The notes beneath the pieces were generated by a model. The model ran no database searches. It worked only from the letters and a program-made list of their open reading frames with translations, and was not told the DNA's origin. Positions 21,826-33,644 of a DNA stretch of 64,000 nucleotides are shown one piece after another. The position numbers were made by a program, and so were the translations under genes. Every line of letters begins with the position of its first letter. Position 1 is the stretch's first letter. The DNA lies in contig OY998176.1 of assembly GCA_963921935.1 (NCBI GenBank), positions 86,406,960 to 86,470,959 of the forward strand, read 5' to 3'. Origin of the DNA: Galeruca laticollis. Lineage: Eukaryota; Arthropoda; Insecta; Coleoptera; Chrysomelidae.

Positions 21826-21892
21826 TTTTTGTTTCTTTTCTTTTTTTTAAGAATATTTTTTTGTAGGTAAATGTGTTTCCTTTTTCGCAATA

Positions 21893-23115
21893 GAGCCTCA
21901 GAATTACTGATCAATGGTGCTTGTCAGTGGGTCTAAATATTAATCCAAACAAGACCACAGTAATTCCATTTACATAGAAAAGAACACTTCCAGCTATGAA
22001 ACCTCTATATTTAAACGTGAAAATCATAGAATAGAAATCTGAAGTTAAATAGATAATAAACTTCTCTAGAATAAGCATGTTGAAATAACTGCTTTGATGG
22101 CGTGCAGAAGCAGGTAAGAGTTGGTGCTGTAACCCAAAAATACTGCGATGAATGTACGCCATGATTGTGAGACCAGCAATAGTTTGGCATACCAAAAGGA
22201 AGTCAGAAGAGCACGAGATAGACCATCGACAAGGTTCAAAGGCTTGCCTGTGTGCATCACTGGAGCCATGGTAACGTGCCCAACCAAGACACTTGAGATC
22301 ATTACAGATCTCACACCTCTACATCTGGTGATAGAAAGATCAGTCCAAGAGGCAATTCTTAGAACATCTAGGTAATGAGAGTATGAGAAATCAGGGAGCC
22401 TGGTCCTCTCTAACAAAATACATCTCATCAACGAATCTTCCCAGTGACGAAATGATCAAGAAAGCAAGTATCGAAAAGAAATTCATTGAGATGTTAAGTA
22501 ATAGGAGCGACTGGGAAAGGGAATACACCACTCAAACTCTCAAATAAAACACCATCAGATGGTACACAGATGGTTTAAAACCACCACAGGAGATGGCGCT
22601 GGAGTATTCGTGCCTTGCACCAGATACTCATTATCGTCAGGCTCCTGTCCAAGCGTCCTTCAGGTAGAAATACTTGCGTTCGAAAGATACGTGGAAATGA
22701 ACCTAGTAAGAAACTATCAGAAATGTAACATATCGATTCAATCTGATAGTCAAGCAGCTATCACAGCATTGAGCTCACATGTGGTTGACTAAAAGTTGGT
22801 ATGGGAGTACCGAAGAAAACTTGATGAAGAATAACGATCTGGGTTCCTAGCGACTCATGAATCACAGGAAATGAAGAGACCAATACACTTGCCAAGAAAG
22901 GCATGCGCACGCCCTTTATTGACGCGGAGCCTTTCTGTGGTATAGTAAACTGCTATTATAAGAAACAGTTTCGGAGGAAGGAGAAAACCGAAAGAGAAGC
23001 GGTGCCTTCCCCGGCTGGATTAATCCAAAAAGTTCCTGCGGAACTTTGACAAGGGAGAGCACAATAAACCTTAAGTTTCCGTGCATTGTATCCCCGTTAA
23101 AATCTAATCTAATCT
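21893..23115 (+). pseudogene. 5'-truncated R1-like LINE (same family as 55.7-60.7 kb)
   Basis: The sequence matches the full copy base by base at many points, for example CTGATCAATGGTGCTTGTCA, ATCATTACAGATCTCACACC and CAAGCAGCTATCACAGCATT. It covers the end of the reverse transcriptase, the linker and part of the RNase H domain (RWYTDG..., SIQSDSQAAITALSSHVVD). Stops, frameshifts and internal deletions are frequent. The 3' end carries CCCCGTTAAAATCTAATCTA and then an AATCT repeat, matching the 3' terminus of the full copy. The start near 21893 is a typical reverse-transcription truncation. Confidence 0.8.
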
Positions 23116-23360
23116 AACTTATTCTACTAATAATAAAAACGTCAGTTTCTTTTAGGTTCGATAGTATTTGCGGGAAAACAAAATTCGAATAAAAGATAGG
23201 TATTGGTAATTGATCATGATCTGTGAAACTTATATATTATAACGCTGTATTTTAGAAGTAAATATAAAGTATATAACACTAGATTTTTTAAATAAATATT
23301 CATTCATTTACTCATTATTAAATAGCTTAGGTTTAAGTTATAGTTGCCGTCATGAACGAT
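23116..23360. other. short spacer, no gene seen
   Basis: AT-rich sequence between the truncated LINE and Harbinger 2. Nothing recognised. Confidence 0.35.
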
Positions 23361-23636
23361 GGGTGGTATTAATAAAAATCAGTAGATACTTAATACTTAC
23401 GGTTTCATAAGTTAATACTGAAAAGTATATTATTAAAGTTTAAGTACAAACTGATACTTAAAGTATGTACTGAGAGAGTCTAAGTTTGTACTTATGCTGA
23501 CTAGTTCTTACTTAAATATATATTAATAAACGATAGGTTATACTTATTAAATTAAGTATGTTCTTATAAATTTTTAAGTCTGCTTCTTAGTATACTGATA
23601 GTTTTTGCTGAAAGTGTATACCTATTTGTTTAAAAA

Positions 23637-24767
23637 ATGTTTGTCGTGCAACGAGCTCCAAAAGTTTATAAGATCAGACGAGAAGATCCTCGTGATCGAA
23701 ATTATGTGAAATTGTATCGTTTTAACCCCGAAAATGTGGCATGGTTAACAACACATTTTTTTGACATTGATCCCGGTGAAACAAGAGGAGGGGCCATAGG
23801 CAATATTACCAAAATGAAAATCTTTTTGCGATATATTGCTGATCCAGGTTGGTCTTTTTCTTTCCTTAGTACACTGGCAAATATTAATATATTATGTTAT
23901 TATTAAACTTTTTGGCTATTTTTGGCTTTAGGCTTCCAGATTGGTGTAGCAGAAGATATTTGTGTAAGTCAACCAACGGTATCAAATGTGGTACATCTTG
24001 TGAGCCAAAAAATTATTGAAAAATCTCATATTTGGATTAAGTTTCCTCATGTATGGTTGTACTTTTTCTGTTATCTATTTAATTAATTACCTTTGAAATC
24101 ATAGGACTACGAACAAAAATGTCGAGCAAAATGTCGCTTTCCAACTGCTATAGGTGCAATTGATTGTACGTTGATAGGAATTAAAAAAATTGGGGAAAAT
24201 TATCATGGTAACGAATACATTTGTCGCAAACAATTTGCCGCAATAAATGTACAAGCAACATGTAACGCCGATGAGTTATTTACAAGTGTTAGTGCAGAAT
24301 GGCCAGGTTATGTACATGATAGCAGGATTTGGAGGAACAGTCACATCTGTGGTGTATTAAGAACATTTGGCAACGCAGTATTGCTATGAGATAAGGGATA
24401 TGGTATTGAAAAATGTTTAATGGTCCCATTTAGAGAGCCAAGAACTACAGAAGAAGTAGCATATAACAATCTTTTGAAAAATTAACGTGTAATTATCGAA
24501 TGATGCTTCGGACAGTTACAGCAACGATTCCCTTTATTACAAAATACAATTAGACTGTCATTAAGAGCAGTGCCATCCATTATTATAGCATGTTGTGCTC
24601 TTCATAATAGTGGAAAATATTTAAAAGATGAAGAAGTGTTTGAAATTGAAGACGATGAAAATGAAAACGAAGAAGAAGAACTTGTTAGACTCATTGAACT
24701 TCGAAGGGAAGGTCAAGTCATACGAAACCGTTTAGTTACAATTATTTACGCCCATCAAAATAACTAA
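23637..24767 (+). pseudogene. Harbinger nuclease (HARBI1-like), three exons, three stops, copy 2
   Basis: Exon 1 (23637-23847) starts MFVVQRAPKVYKI and ends ...FLRYIADPG. The donor GTTGGT and the acceptor before 23932 give phase 1. Exon 2 (23932-24050) reads FQIGVAEDICVSQPTVSNVV, a helix-turn-helix-like block. The donor GTATGG and acceptor ATAG lead to exon 3 (24105-24767). There the nuclease motifs are visible: AIGAIDCTLIGIKK (first Asp), GYVHDSRIWRNS (second Asp) and VIIE.CFGQLQQRFP (Glu), plus IIACCALHN near the end and an acidic tail. In-frame stops interrupt LL.DKGYGI, KN.RV and E.CFG, so it is a pseudogene. Both introns are short and consistent with the family. Confidence 0.85.
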
Positions 24768-24811
24768 GATAATTTTTATTAAATTGAAAATACATATTTA
24801 ATTACAAAATA

Positions 24812-25290
24812 GTGTAATTTATCTCTCCTCTTACAACATTATATTTATTCAACTCTTTCTCCAGCTTTGCCTTTTTAAGGTTTAGAACATGCAGTTGCTT
24901 CAAAATCACCAATCTTTGTAGTTCCATGGTGCTTATAGTACGTGTTTCCTCCGTTTCGTACTGTTCTATAATTTTTTTGTCGCTTTGGATGTGCAGGTAA
25001 CGGTGGTGGCAGTGTTAAAGGAGACACTGAAGCGACTGACGGAGCTGCCACTTCATCGGACTGTTTTTCTTTTTGTTCGTCAGAAGGTAATCCAACTGCA
25101 ACATGTCCTGAAACGAAATATTACACTAGCTTATATACATATAATAAAAATTGATTATTTTACCAGGTATTTTGTTAAGAATAGGATTGCACTCCTCTTG
25201 ATCCCCCTGTAGTGCCGTGTACATGAATTGTTCTGCTGCACTTAGCTTTATCTTTCTATTCCCAGTTATGTTGGCATCGGTAACTTACAA
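24812..25290 (-). pseudogene. Myb/SANT-like partner protein of Harbinger 2 (C-terminal exons)
   Basis: On the minus strand, NRKIKLSAAEQFMYTALQGD and ...ILNKIP end at a donor (G|GTAAAA, near 25164). An acceptor (TTTCAG near 25111) opens GHVAVGLPSDEQKEKQSD and a proline-rich stretch. A one-base slip near 24975 gives IIEQYETEETRTISTMELQR and a coiled-coil-like tail (LHVLNLKKAKLEKELNKY). Such a lysine/glutamate-rich tail is usual in the second protein of Harbinger elements. The N-terminal Myb domain is missing, perhaps displaced by array element B. Confidence 0.55.
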
Positions 25291-25360
25291 CATTTTATAA
25301 TAAGACATGATAAGTTACTTTCATAATGTTGTTTAAGCGTGGCTAAGACGTGTTGTTTTT

Positions 25361-26312
25361 TTATGGTTGAATATCGTGAAGGACACGTCACAGATTACCC
25401 TATTGATTTTCAGCTCACCAGAGCCAGTACAACGGGTGCTATGGTACTTGAAGTACGAAATATTTGTCATTTTTTGAGAAATTTCAGTTTGTTAGCACGA
25501 TACAGCCTCCGGAGTACAAAAAGTCACCAATTTTATGATTGAATATTATTAAGAACATCTCACAAATGAACCCTATTGATTTTCAGCTCACCAGAGCCAG
25601 TACAACGGGTGCTATGGTACTTGAGGTACGAAATATTTGTCATTTTTTGAGAAATTTCAGTTTGTTAGCACGATACAGCCTCCAGAGTACAAAAAGTCAC
25701 CAATTTTATGAATGAATATTATTTATTACATCTCACAGATGAACCCTATTGATTTCCAGCTCACCAGAGCAAGTACAACAGGTGCTATAGTACTTTATCT
25801 ACAACATTTTTGTCATTTTTGGAGAAATTTCAGTTTGTTAACACGATACAGCCTCCGGAGTATATACAAGTGATCAATTTTATGATTGGATATTATTTAG
25901 AGCGTCTCAAAGATGAACCCTATCAATGTTCAGCTTACTAAAGCCAGTACAACGGGTGCTATGGTACTCGAAGTACGAAATTTTTGTCATTTTTGGAGAA
26001 TATTCAGTTTGTTAGCACGATACAGCTTCCAGAATGTATACAAGTGACCAATTTTATGATTGAATACTGCTCAAGGTGTCTCACAGATATACGGTATTGA
26101 TTTTCAGTTGACTAGAGCGAGTACAGCGGGTCCTATAAATCCAGATATACCTACTACATTTTTGGTTATTTTTGGAGATATTTCGCTTTGTTAGGACGAA
26201 TACATCCCCCGAAGTACAAGTGACAATTTTATGATAGAATATTGTTCAGAGCCACAGATGCGGAAAAGTTACTTTTAATCTTTAAAACCGTTTATTTTCA
26301 ATATACTTTTGA
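25361..26312 (+). repeat. array element copy B: five ~173-bp tandem units
   Basis: The marker GTTAGCACGATACAGCCTCC (with variants) begins near 25491, 25664, 25837, 26011 and 26190, so the period is 173-179 bases. Units carry CTCACAGATGAACCCTATTG and AGCCAGTACAACGGGTGCTA-type words, and the array ends with GCGGAAAAGTTACTTTTAAT and CTTTAAAACCGTTTATTTT. The 5' lead-in found in copies A and C is missing here. It lies inside Harbinger 2. Confidence 0.85.
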
Positions 26313-26386
26313 GTATTTACTTAATGCTGATGCTTATACTTATAAGTAAGTACTTTTAAGTAAATACTGATTTTTATCAATACCAC

Positions 26387-27990
26387 AAGATGAATCATAA
26401 ATAGTTTACGTGATCAATTGTGCAAAAATAAATTCAAATCGCCGCCCAACGTGAGTACCCCAGCTGCGCCTAGTATGTTTTGTAACTTATTATAAGGAAA
26501 ATCTAAAAAAATTAAGATATGCCATTAAAGTGATAAATTAAATAAATTTCTATGAATCATGAGCTACAATTTTCTGATAACATAAATTACTAACACAGTT
26601 TCATTTTAACAAAAAGTCGATCATAGTTTCTTAACGGCATAAAAATAAGCACCGCTTTTAAATCAACGACGTTGGCTATCAACTCGGCAAAAACTTCTTA
26701 AGATCTCTATTATAATTTTCAGGAGCAGCCAACGACCATACCGTAGCAAAAACCATTCTGCCGTAATAATCGAATCGTATAACGGCGAAAGTTTCTGTAA
26801 AAAAGACCCACATCAGGTACCCGTTTGCAATTCATTAACGAAATCAAAAGATTTATTAAAGAATGTGCGGTCGACATCATGGTTACGAAGAGAAAGAAGA
26901 CGTATCATGTTTTTTCATAGTTTTTGAGGATTTGTTGTAACCCGTTATCGATTTATTTCAGAGTATCCAGATAAAGGTGAATGCGTTTTTATTTTGTGAA
27001 AAGTGTTTTTTACTTAAAGGAATAGATATATAGATTGATAAATATTTATTACACGCCAGGGATGCCTAATTTGAATTGAATTATATTCAACAAAACATAT
27101 CAGCTTAGCGGATATTTGATAAAAATTTATTTATACGACAAACTCTGCTAAAATTTTCGAAATCGATTACTCTAACATTTTACAAATTAGTAAAAATTTG
27201 ACGTGAGTGATATATGATGTTATCAGATAGTCTTGTATCATGAACTGAAACAGAGTCTTTAGAAACAAAAATATTCATTATTTGTCCAAAATTTTCCATA
27301 AAAACAAAAACAAGATAATAATATCAAGTAGTCGTTATTAAATTCTTGTAAATCTTTCAATTTTTTATCTATTTTATTCTGATGTTTTATCATATTTTTT
27401 TCTTCTTAAAGCCTACTCTTTATGAGATATTTCCTCTTGTATTTAACTGTTTCATATTGTCCATGCTCTGTTGTTTTATCTAGATTCATACTTTTGATAC
27501 AATTTATTTTTGATGTATGGATTACGTAATCAATCGCACTTTTGACACCCAAAAGATCCTTCAGTTAGCTATTTTCAGTTGATTTATTTGGCAAAATGGT
27601 TTTCTTTATAATCAAAATAGCACTCATTTACTTTATTCTTAATTCTAGTATTCTAGATTGCCGTTATTATAATGCGTATGCTTCTATCTGCAGAATACAT
27701 TCACGTCATCTTCTATTGTTCCTTTTACTGTATCAAATTATTTCCGTATCAAGCTATTAAGATGTCTATTCACAATACTACTCCATACGTCACACTTTAT
27801 TCCTGGTTTGCTACTGAAAAGTACACTTTCCATTTTTATTCTTTAGTACTTACTTTCATATTTATTTCTTTTCTCTTGTTTGATTCTTTCCTGATTGATT
27901 TTTTTCTTGTTATATTCTCACCAAAGTTCTAGTGTTTATACCAAAATCGTTGGTTTTATTCCATATTTTTCTTGCTCTTTTTAGATATCA
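26387..27990. other. no gene seen; one small hAT-end remnant
   Basis: About 1.6 kb without a recognisable gene. Near 26432-26470, CGCCGCCCAACGTGAGTACC followed by CCAGCTGCGCC resembles an inward hAT terminus (compare 18364), without its tip. The 86-codon hydrophobic frame at 27672-27932 is T-rich and matches nothing. Confidence 0.4.
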
Positions 27991-27996
27991 AAGATT

Positions 27997-28418
27997 TTAC
28001 TTATCCACAAAATTATCTGATGTCCTTAGTCTTAGTCTTTGAAGCCTGACTGAACCTATCTTGTGAATTGGTTTTTTCATTATAGCTACAATTGGTTTGT
28101 GGTCTGCACGATAACTGAAATCGTGAGATTTCTGTGTGCCACAGAAAATTACCAACAATTCGTTCTCCGTATGGCTATAGTTTGTCTCGTGATCATTCAT
28201 ACTTCTCGATGCACATCCAATGAGCTTTAATATATTACATCCATACTGTTGAAACATGCATTTTTCGAAGCATCGCACTGCATTACTATTTTCCTTTTAG
28301 AATCAAAAAGTGCCAAGCAGGGTGCTTCGCTTACTATTTCCTTTAATTTATTAAATGTTTCCTCATGCTTGGGTAGCCACTGCCATTCCACATCTTCAAT
28401 AATTCGCACAAAGGATGC
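27997..28418 (-). pseudogene. Ty3/gypsy RNase H and connection region (truncated)
   Basis: Minus-strand pieces read VEWQWLPKHEETFNKLKEIV and CLALFDSKRKIVMQCDASKN, the reverse transcriptase-RNase H junction with the first RNase H aspartate. Then come NYSHTENELLVIF (Glu), YRADHKPIVAIMKKPIHKIG (DHKP block) and RLQRLRLRTSDNF. The two frames join by a small deletion near 28250. The element is cut at 27997, so no integrase follows. It is the 3' part of the pol gene whose earlier part lies at 32272-33640. Confidence 0.85.
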
Positions 28419-28880
28419 ATCCCACTATGCAAATAAATATTACAGTTATGTTAATTCAACATCACATTGTGATAATGTTCTTCCTTTTTTCCTCTTGTTT
28501 TCATCACATGCACATCTATACAACCGCTTATGCCTAGCTTGTGGCTGTTAACTTTTGTGATGTTTCAACTTAACTTCTCAGCGATGTTAAAGCGCTGCCT
28601 TTTTACATTAATGTGATGTTACTAGAACTTCCTCAAAAGGAAGTCTTTATGACGAACTAAAAACAACATTTTGTTACATTCTGAAATGCCTTTTAACATC
28701 TTGTCGATGTTAATGCAATGTCTAAAAAATAACATCTTATCAATGATCTAAATGCGACATTTCAAAAACAATACAGTGTATTCTCGTAGATGTATGGACA
28801 TTACATAAACCTCTAAATAATATACCTCAAAACATTCTGGATGACATCCTATAGATGTTTCTGTGCCTAATCAGCAAATA

Positions 28881-29895
28881 CAGGGTGAACAACTAAGAAC
28901 GCCGGCTGTCGGCCATATTTCAAAAAATAGTCATAGTACAACTTTAAAAAAATACCTTCAGGAAAATGACCCTGAAAAATCTCTGGAAATAATTTTTGAG
29001 TTACTAAAATATCTCCTATGGGGTGGAATGATCACTTAAAAACATAATACTGTGATTATCTCCAAAAAAGACATACTAAACGTATCCTAGAAATACAATG
29101 TTTGATATATTGTTGAGATTATGAAAAAATGTAGTTACTTTTTGTCTGTATTCTTCAAGTAAGAGGTGGGGGAAGGTTCAACCCAAACAACAAATGTCGT
29201 AACACTTTTTTTTAATCGACATCCATGTTCTTGGCTTCATTTGAAAGAGTTTTTCCTTTTTAATAAGAAATGCTTAACAAAAATAACAAAATTGGACAAT
29301 TTTGTCAACGCTTTGATAAAAGTCCACAATTTTCCCATTTTTCTCAGAAATTTCAAATGTAATGAGGCGTTTTTTAAATTCTGATGAAAAGGGGTTAAAA
29401 ATAGGAATCTATTCCAAGATATAAGATTTACAATATCAGATATAAAAATTAAAAAAATGCATCAATTTACATTTGAAATTTCCGAGTGGATACAAAATTG
29501 TCTAATTTTGTTATCAATCTTATTAAACAGAAAAACTTTTAAATGCAGCTAAAATCATTAATATCGGTTAAAAAACGAAAAAGTTATACATTTGTTCATA
29601 AGTTTGAACCTTTCCCACCCATTATTCTCCAAATAATGGCAAAAAATCTCCTTAATTAAATTTATTCATAATCTCATCAAGATTTCAAAAATTGTATTTT
29701 TAGGACACCTTTAGTATGTTTTTTGGAGCATTATGTTTTCGAGTGTTCATTCCACCCCTAGCGGATATTTTAGAGACTGCAAAATATTTTCCAGCAATTT
29801 TTCAGGATCCCTTACCTAAAGGTAATTTTTTTGAAAGTTGTACCATGATTCTTTTCTGAGATGTGGACTACAGTCGTTCTTAGTTGTTCATCCTG
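28881..29895. mobile_element. 1-kb palindromic foldback element (TA target)
   Basis: The left end CAGGGTGAACAACTAAGAAC is mirrored by GTTCTTAGTTGTTCATCCTG at the right, and TA flanks both. The complementarity continues inward almost to the centre near 29390, with pairs such as GGTGGGGGAAGGTTCAAC / GTTTGAACCTTTCCCACCC and AACAAAATTGGACAATTTTG / ACAAAATTGTCTAATTTTGT. It has no coding capacity. It is a mariner-type foldback nested inside the CCCACTA element. Confidence 0.85.
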
Positions 29896-30334
29896 TACAT
29901 TTAAAATAAAAAAGCAATAAAGGATTTAAAACGTTTATTCACTATTAATGAACAGTACAGTAAATTTGAAAAAAACAGGTACAAAATTAGAAAAAGAAAT
30001 ATATTGTCCAGCAATCCAACCTAAAAAAAATATAATTGTGTAAGCATATTACATAACAAGTCTGGGAAGTGAAAACTATTGAACACATTCAGTGAAAGCA
30101 AGAAATAAAAAAGGGTATATTAATACGTAGTTACCATAACGTAACATACTTTGAAACTAAAATTAATAAAAGTTTAACGGATACACATACATTACAGCTA
30201 GTTTACAGAATTTATTAGAATAGTTTTTTAATTATATTAAAACTAATAAAAAATTTTACACTATAAAGATTTAATGAAACATTACGTTACATCAACAGAA
30301 ATCCAATCTGATTAAAGAAAATTCTATCGTTTAC

Positions 30335-30675
30335 TTACGGTTACTTTTTTCGAGTGCCTCAACCATTCCATAACGTACACTTCAAAATCCTTATTTGTGA
30401 AATATTTGAAGGTGTTCTGAACAACAGCTAATAAAACAATTACTTTAGATCAAATTGAGCCCATGGAGACCTTTGATCGATCATCATAAACTACATCAAA
30501 CTAGATTTTCAGCCAATTGACTGGGACCCATTTTCCATAAGATACATGCGGGGTTCTTCAAAGGAATAATAACATATTTTATTTCGAGAAGTGACTTTTC
30601 ATGATTTACCTTCTATTCCATGCCTCACTCCATTTGGCAGGTAAATTCAGGTGTGCTATGAAAATTCGTACTTCT
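30335..30675 (-). pseudogene. possible exons of the CCCACTA element's protein
   Basis: Two short open minus-strand pieces end at plausible donors. EVRIFIAHLNLPAKWSEAWN (about 30670-30608) is followed by a GTAAAT donor. NTFKYFTNKDFEVYVMEWLR then HSKKV (about 30425-30345) is followed by GTAAGT. I do not recognise the family with confidence. Their place and order inside the element suggest remnants of its protein. Confidence 0.3.
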
Positions 30676-32271
30676 TTTCTGTATAAAATAATATACTATT
30701 CTCATCTTGTTATTTTCATCCTAGAACAAATTGTATATTAACATCGTGGAATTGTAACTTAATGAAAACTAAGCATTACTTATACACTGTATACAAAAAA
30801 AAATACTTATGAAGAAGAGATATGAACACATTATCAAGTTAAATGAGTTTATAATTAATTATATCCAATTGAGTATCCAATACCTGTGTTTCTACAATAA
30901 TAAATACTTGAATGCTGTTTGTTGACTGGAGCATTCAGTATCATAAGTTACATATTCTTCAACTAGATTAATATAGGTACCATTGTAAGGGACAGCTACA
31001 GCTTATTTATTGTATTCAGTGAATTTTCAAATGGAAATGAGCTTTATAACAGATATTTCTGTTTTTAAAGTCTTAAACAGTCTCTAATTGTTCACAAGAA
31101 TTGTTAATAATAATGTTAAAATTTTCTAAACCTGCAACACTATATTGATGGCTAAGACTAGTACTAAAAAAAATGGAACTAGAGATACTTGATTCAATAT
31201 TTTGTGTACTGTTTAATACAATGTTTGTATCAGACTATCTGAAATAGTTACTCCCCTTTCATTACATAATTACCAACTATTTGTTTTTTTATTATATTTG
31301 TGTAAGTATCTTCTGAAACATCTTCAACATTGAAAATATTTTCTTCTAGGTTTAAATATCTACGAACATATGAGCATGTTTTATTATTAATAATAATATC
31401 TACCCTATTGCAATATCAAGTTTTTTGTAGGGTATAATGCATATCTAGGATTTGAAATATTGTGAAACGTTTTCAAAATATACTTACTTAGGTAATATCA
31501 ATGTATAATAGCCGATTAAAGTATTGAATGAGTATTAAGTTTTAATAATTATGATTTTGGAATAGGTACTTACCGATAAAAATTGTTGTTCGTCCATTAT
31601 AACAAGAATTATAACAAAGTATAGAAAATGTAGCTTAGTAGGACCTAACGAAAACGAAGACCACTTTATTCAAGTACTACTTGCAAAATATGTGCTTCCT
31701 GCAAATAAAATATAACACATAACTGAAAACCATCCGCCATTTCATGCTTGTCATTTTTGTTTCCACAGATAACTACTGTATGTTTCGTTCATCAGTGCCT
31801 CTTCTGTTTTCTTCTTTTTTATGTTACTGTGATGTTTAATATGAGATATTACTGAGAGTTTTATGAACTAACGTCGTACAGACGTAATAAGTACGATGTT
31901 AATAAAAATTATTTCGAAAGATGTTAAAGTAACTGCAACATGTGATCATCTTAGAAACATGTTAATTTATAATATTACAGTAACGTTCTGTATGTGACAT
32001 TAGTGAGAAGTATACAAATTAACATCGTATGGATGTTTCCTATAGGAAGTTACTAAAAAGAAGTTCATAGGATGTGTATGTAACTGCGAATTCAAGTATT
32101 ACCGTGTACATCAAAAATATGTTTTATTTACATGACATGGATGTTAATAGAATTGGTAATAAAATTAAGACATCTAGGAGATATCTTATTAACGTTTTAA
32201 ATAAACATCACGAAAAGTCTCTGAAAAGAACATCACAAAAAAGTCTTGTTATGTTTCTTGTTTAGTGGGAT

Positions 32272-33640
32272 ATATTCAGCCATACGTTTAATATAACGCC
32301 ACGCCTAATGTAGTTAAATGAGCCAATTACTCGTTGCAACTCAACTTTGTTTGTTGAGCTTTTGAGCTTACGAAGTGATTCTATCCTAGCTGGATCCACC
32401 TGTATTCCAATTTCTGAGAAAATTTGTCCATAAATCTTACCTTGCTTTGACAGTACTGAAATTTGTCCCTATTAAATTTGGCTCCCACATTTCTGGCCCT
32501 TTCTATGACTTTTGTACAGCTCTGTCATGCTCATCTTTTGTAGCACTTGCTATGAACATTCTTTATGTCTCCAAAATTTCTTCCAACTTCCTCATGGAAT
32601 AGGTTTTGGAAATTTGACAGGCCATATGGAAGTACAATAAATCTGTATATGCCAAATGGTGTGGCGAAGCAACACTACCACGTCTATTCTTCGTTCAGTT
32701 TTAGCTGGTAATATCCTTCAGCTAAAATCAAAAACCGAAAATAATTTTTTACCCATGAGGTTTGAACAATTTTCCTCGATGTTAGATGCCAAATATGGTT
32801 TTCTTATAATCTGTTTATTGAGATCTGAAGGATCTAGACATAGTCTGATTTTGCCATTCGCCTTTTCCACTATGACCATCCTATTTATTATTGGGTCCAC
32901 CTCACCAACCTTTGTAATGGCTTTTCTCTCTACAAGCCTATCTAACTCACATTTTAAGGAGTCCCGTATAGCAATGGGTACTCACAGGCTCACAATTTTC
33001 AACAGTGGTTATGGTAAACATACCTGGAAACTTCGCAAAACCACTAAACAGATCAATATTATTTTTTACAATTAAATCTCTCTCATAATCGCGTTTAATT
33101 TCACATTCATTGCAAATTCTTTTTAATAAATTTAATTTTTACCAGGTTTGACCACCCAAAAGTCTTTGATTGGCCCCACTCACAATTGCAAAGACTTCGT
33201 AACTTTCAACATTTTTAGATTTGCAGTATAGATTTATAATACCTACAGGTCTAGCTTCGCTACCTTCAAACCCTCTTAACATTAAAGCAGATTTTCTTAT
33301 TTAAAAATTTTTGTTGATTTTTTGAAACATATCAATTGGTATTATAACATTTATATCGGCCCCTGTATCTAACCTCACCTTAAATTTTATATCTTCCAAA
33401 ATAATCGATTTTTTCCATACACTACGAGATTCAACTACTTTAGTGGAATTATGCTTTACTTGGTTTATAAGTCGCCCTCTCTACAACTATTACCATTCAT
33501 GGAAAATCTTGTTCAATATTTCTAATATTCCCACATTTTTTACATTTCTTCCCATATGCCGGGCATTCGCGTGGACCGTGCTTTAATTGACAACTTTTAC
33601 ATTTAAATGTATCACTTCGTCTAACATTTTGTTCATGATG
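32272..33640 (-). pseudogene. Ty3/gypsy zinc knuckle, protease and reverse transcriptase (broken)
   Basis: From high to low coordinates on the minus strand: CKSCQLKHGPREC near 33600 is a CX2CX4HX4C zinc knuckle, the nucleic-acid-binding end of Gag. VRLDTGADINVIIPID near 33370 carries the retropepsin DTGA active site. From 32900 the reverse transcriptase reads MVIVEKANGKIRLCLDPSDL and IRKPYLASNIEENCSNLMGK, then LFSVFDFS with the first catalytic Asp. Further on IGIQVDPARIESLRKLK and GSFNYIRR are seen. The YxDD region is frame-shifted and not clearly readable. Many stops show it is dead. Array element C separates it from the rest of gag, and the CCCACTA element from RNase H. Confidence 0.8.
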
Positions 33641-33644
33641 GTAC

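Larger units (their letters stand above)
23361..26386. mobile_element. Harbinger element 2 (with array element B inside)
   Basis: The left end TGGTATTAATAAAAATCAGT (from about 23364) is mirrored at the right by ACTGATTTTTATCAATACCA (to about 26385). Next to each TIR are many TAAGTAC/GTACTTA words. Between the ends lie a Harbinger nuclease (plus strand), a Myb-like partner protein (minus strand) and the nested array copy B. No clean TWA duplication could be read, so the exact ends may be off by a few bases. Confidence 0.7.
28421..32269. mobile_element. 3.85-kb TIR element with CCCACTA ends inside gypsy pol
   Basis: The plus-strand left tip CCCACTATGC and right tip TTTAGTGGG are inverted. Both are flanked by AT (28419-28420, 32270-32271). 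Taking the element out with one AT leaves the flanking gypsy coding sequence in one open frame, strong support for these limits. Both end zones are full of AACATC/GATGTT words (many between 28560-28870 and 31810-32240). The interior holds a foldback (28881-29895) and possible minus-strand exons near 30340-30440 (VMEWLRHSKKV) and 30600-30670 (HLNLPAKWSEAWN). The CACTA core suggests the CMC/EnSpm group, but the 2-bp AT duplication is not decisive. No complete transposase is present. Confidence 0.7.

Noticed and set aside
27672..27932. 86-codon hydrophobic frame, possible membrane protein
   Set aside because: Composition is explained by T-rich DNA; no motif, splice context or conservation visible.
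32656..33075. 139-codon plus-strand frame
   Set aside because: Complement of gypsy protease/reverse transcriptase coding sequence.
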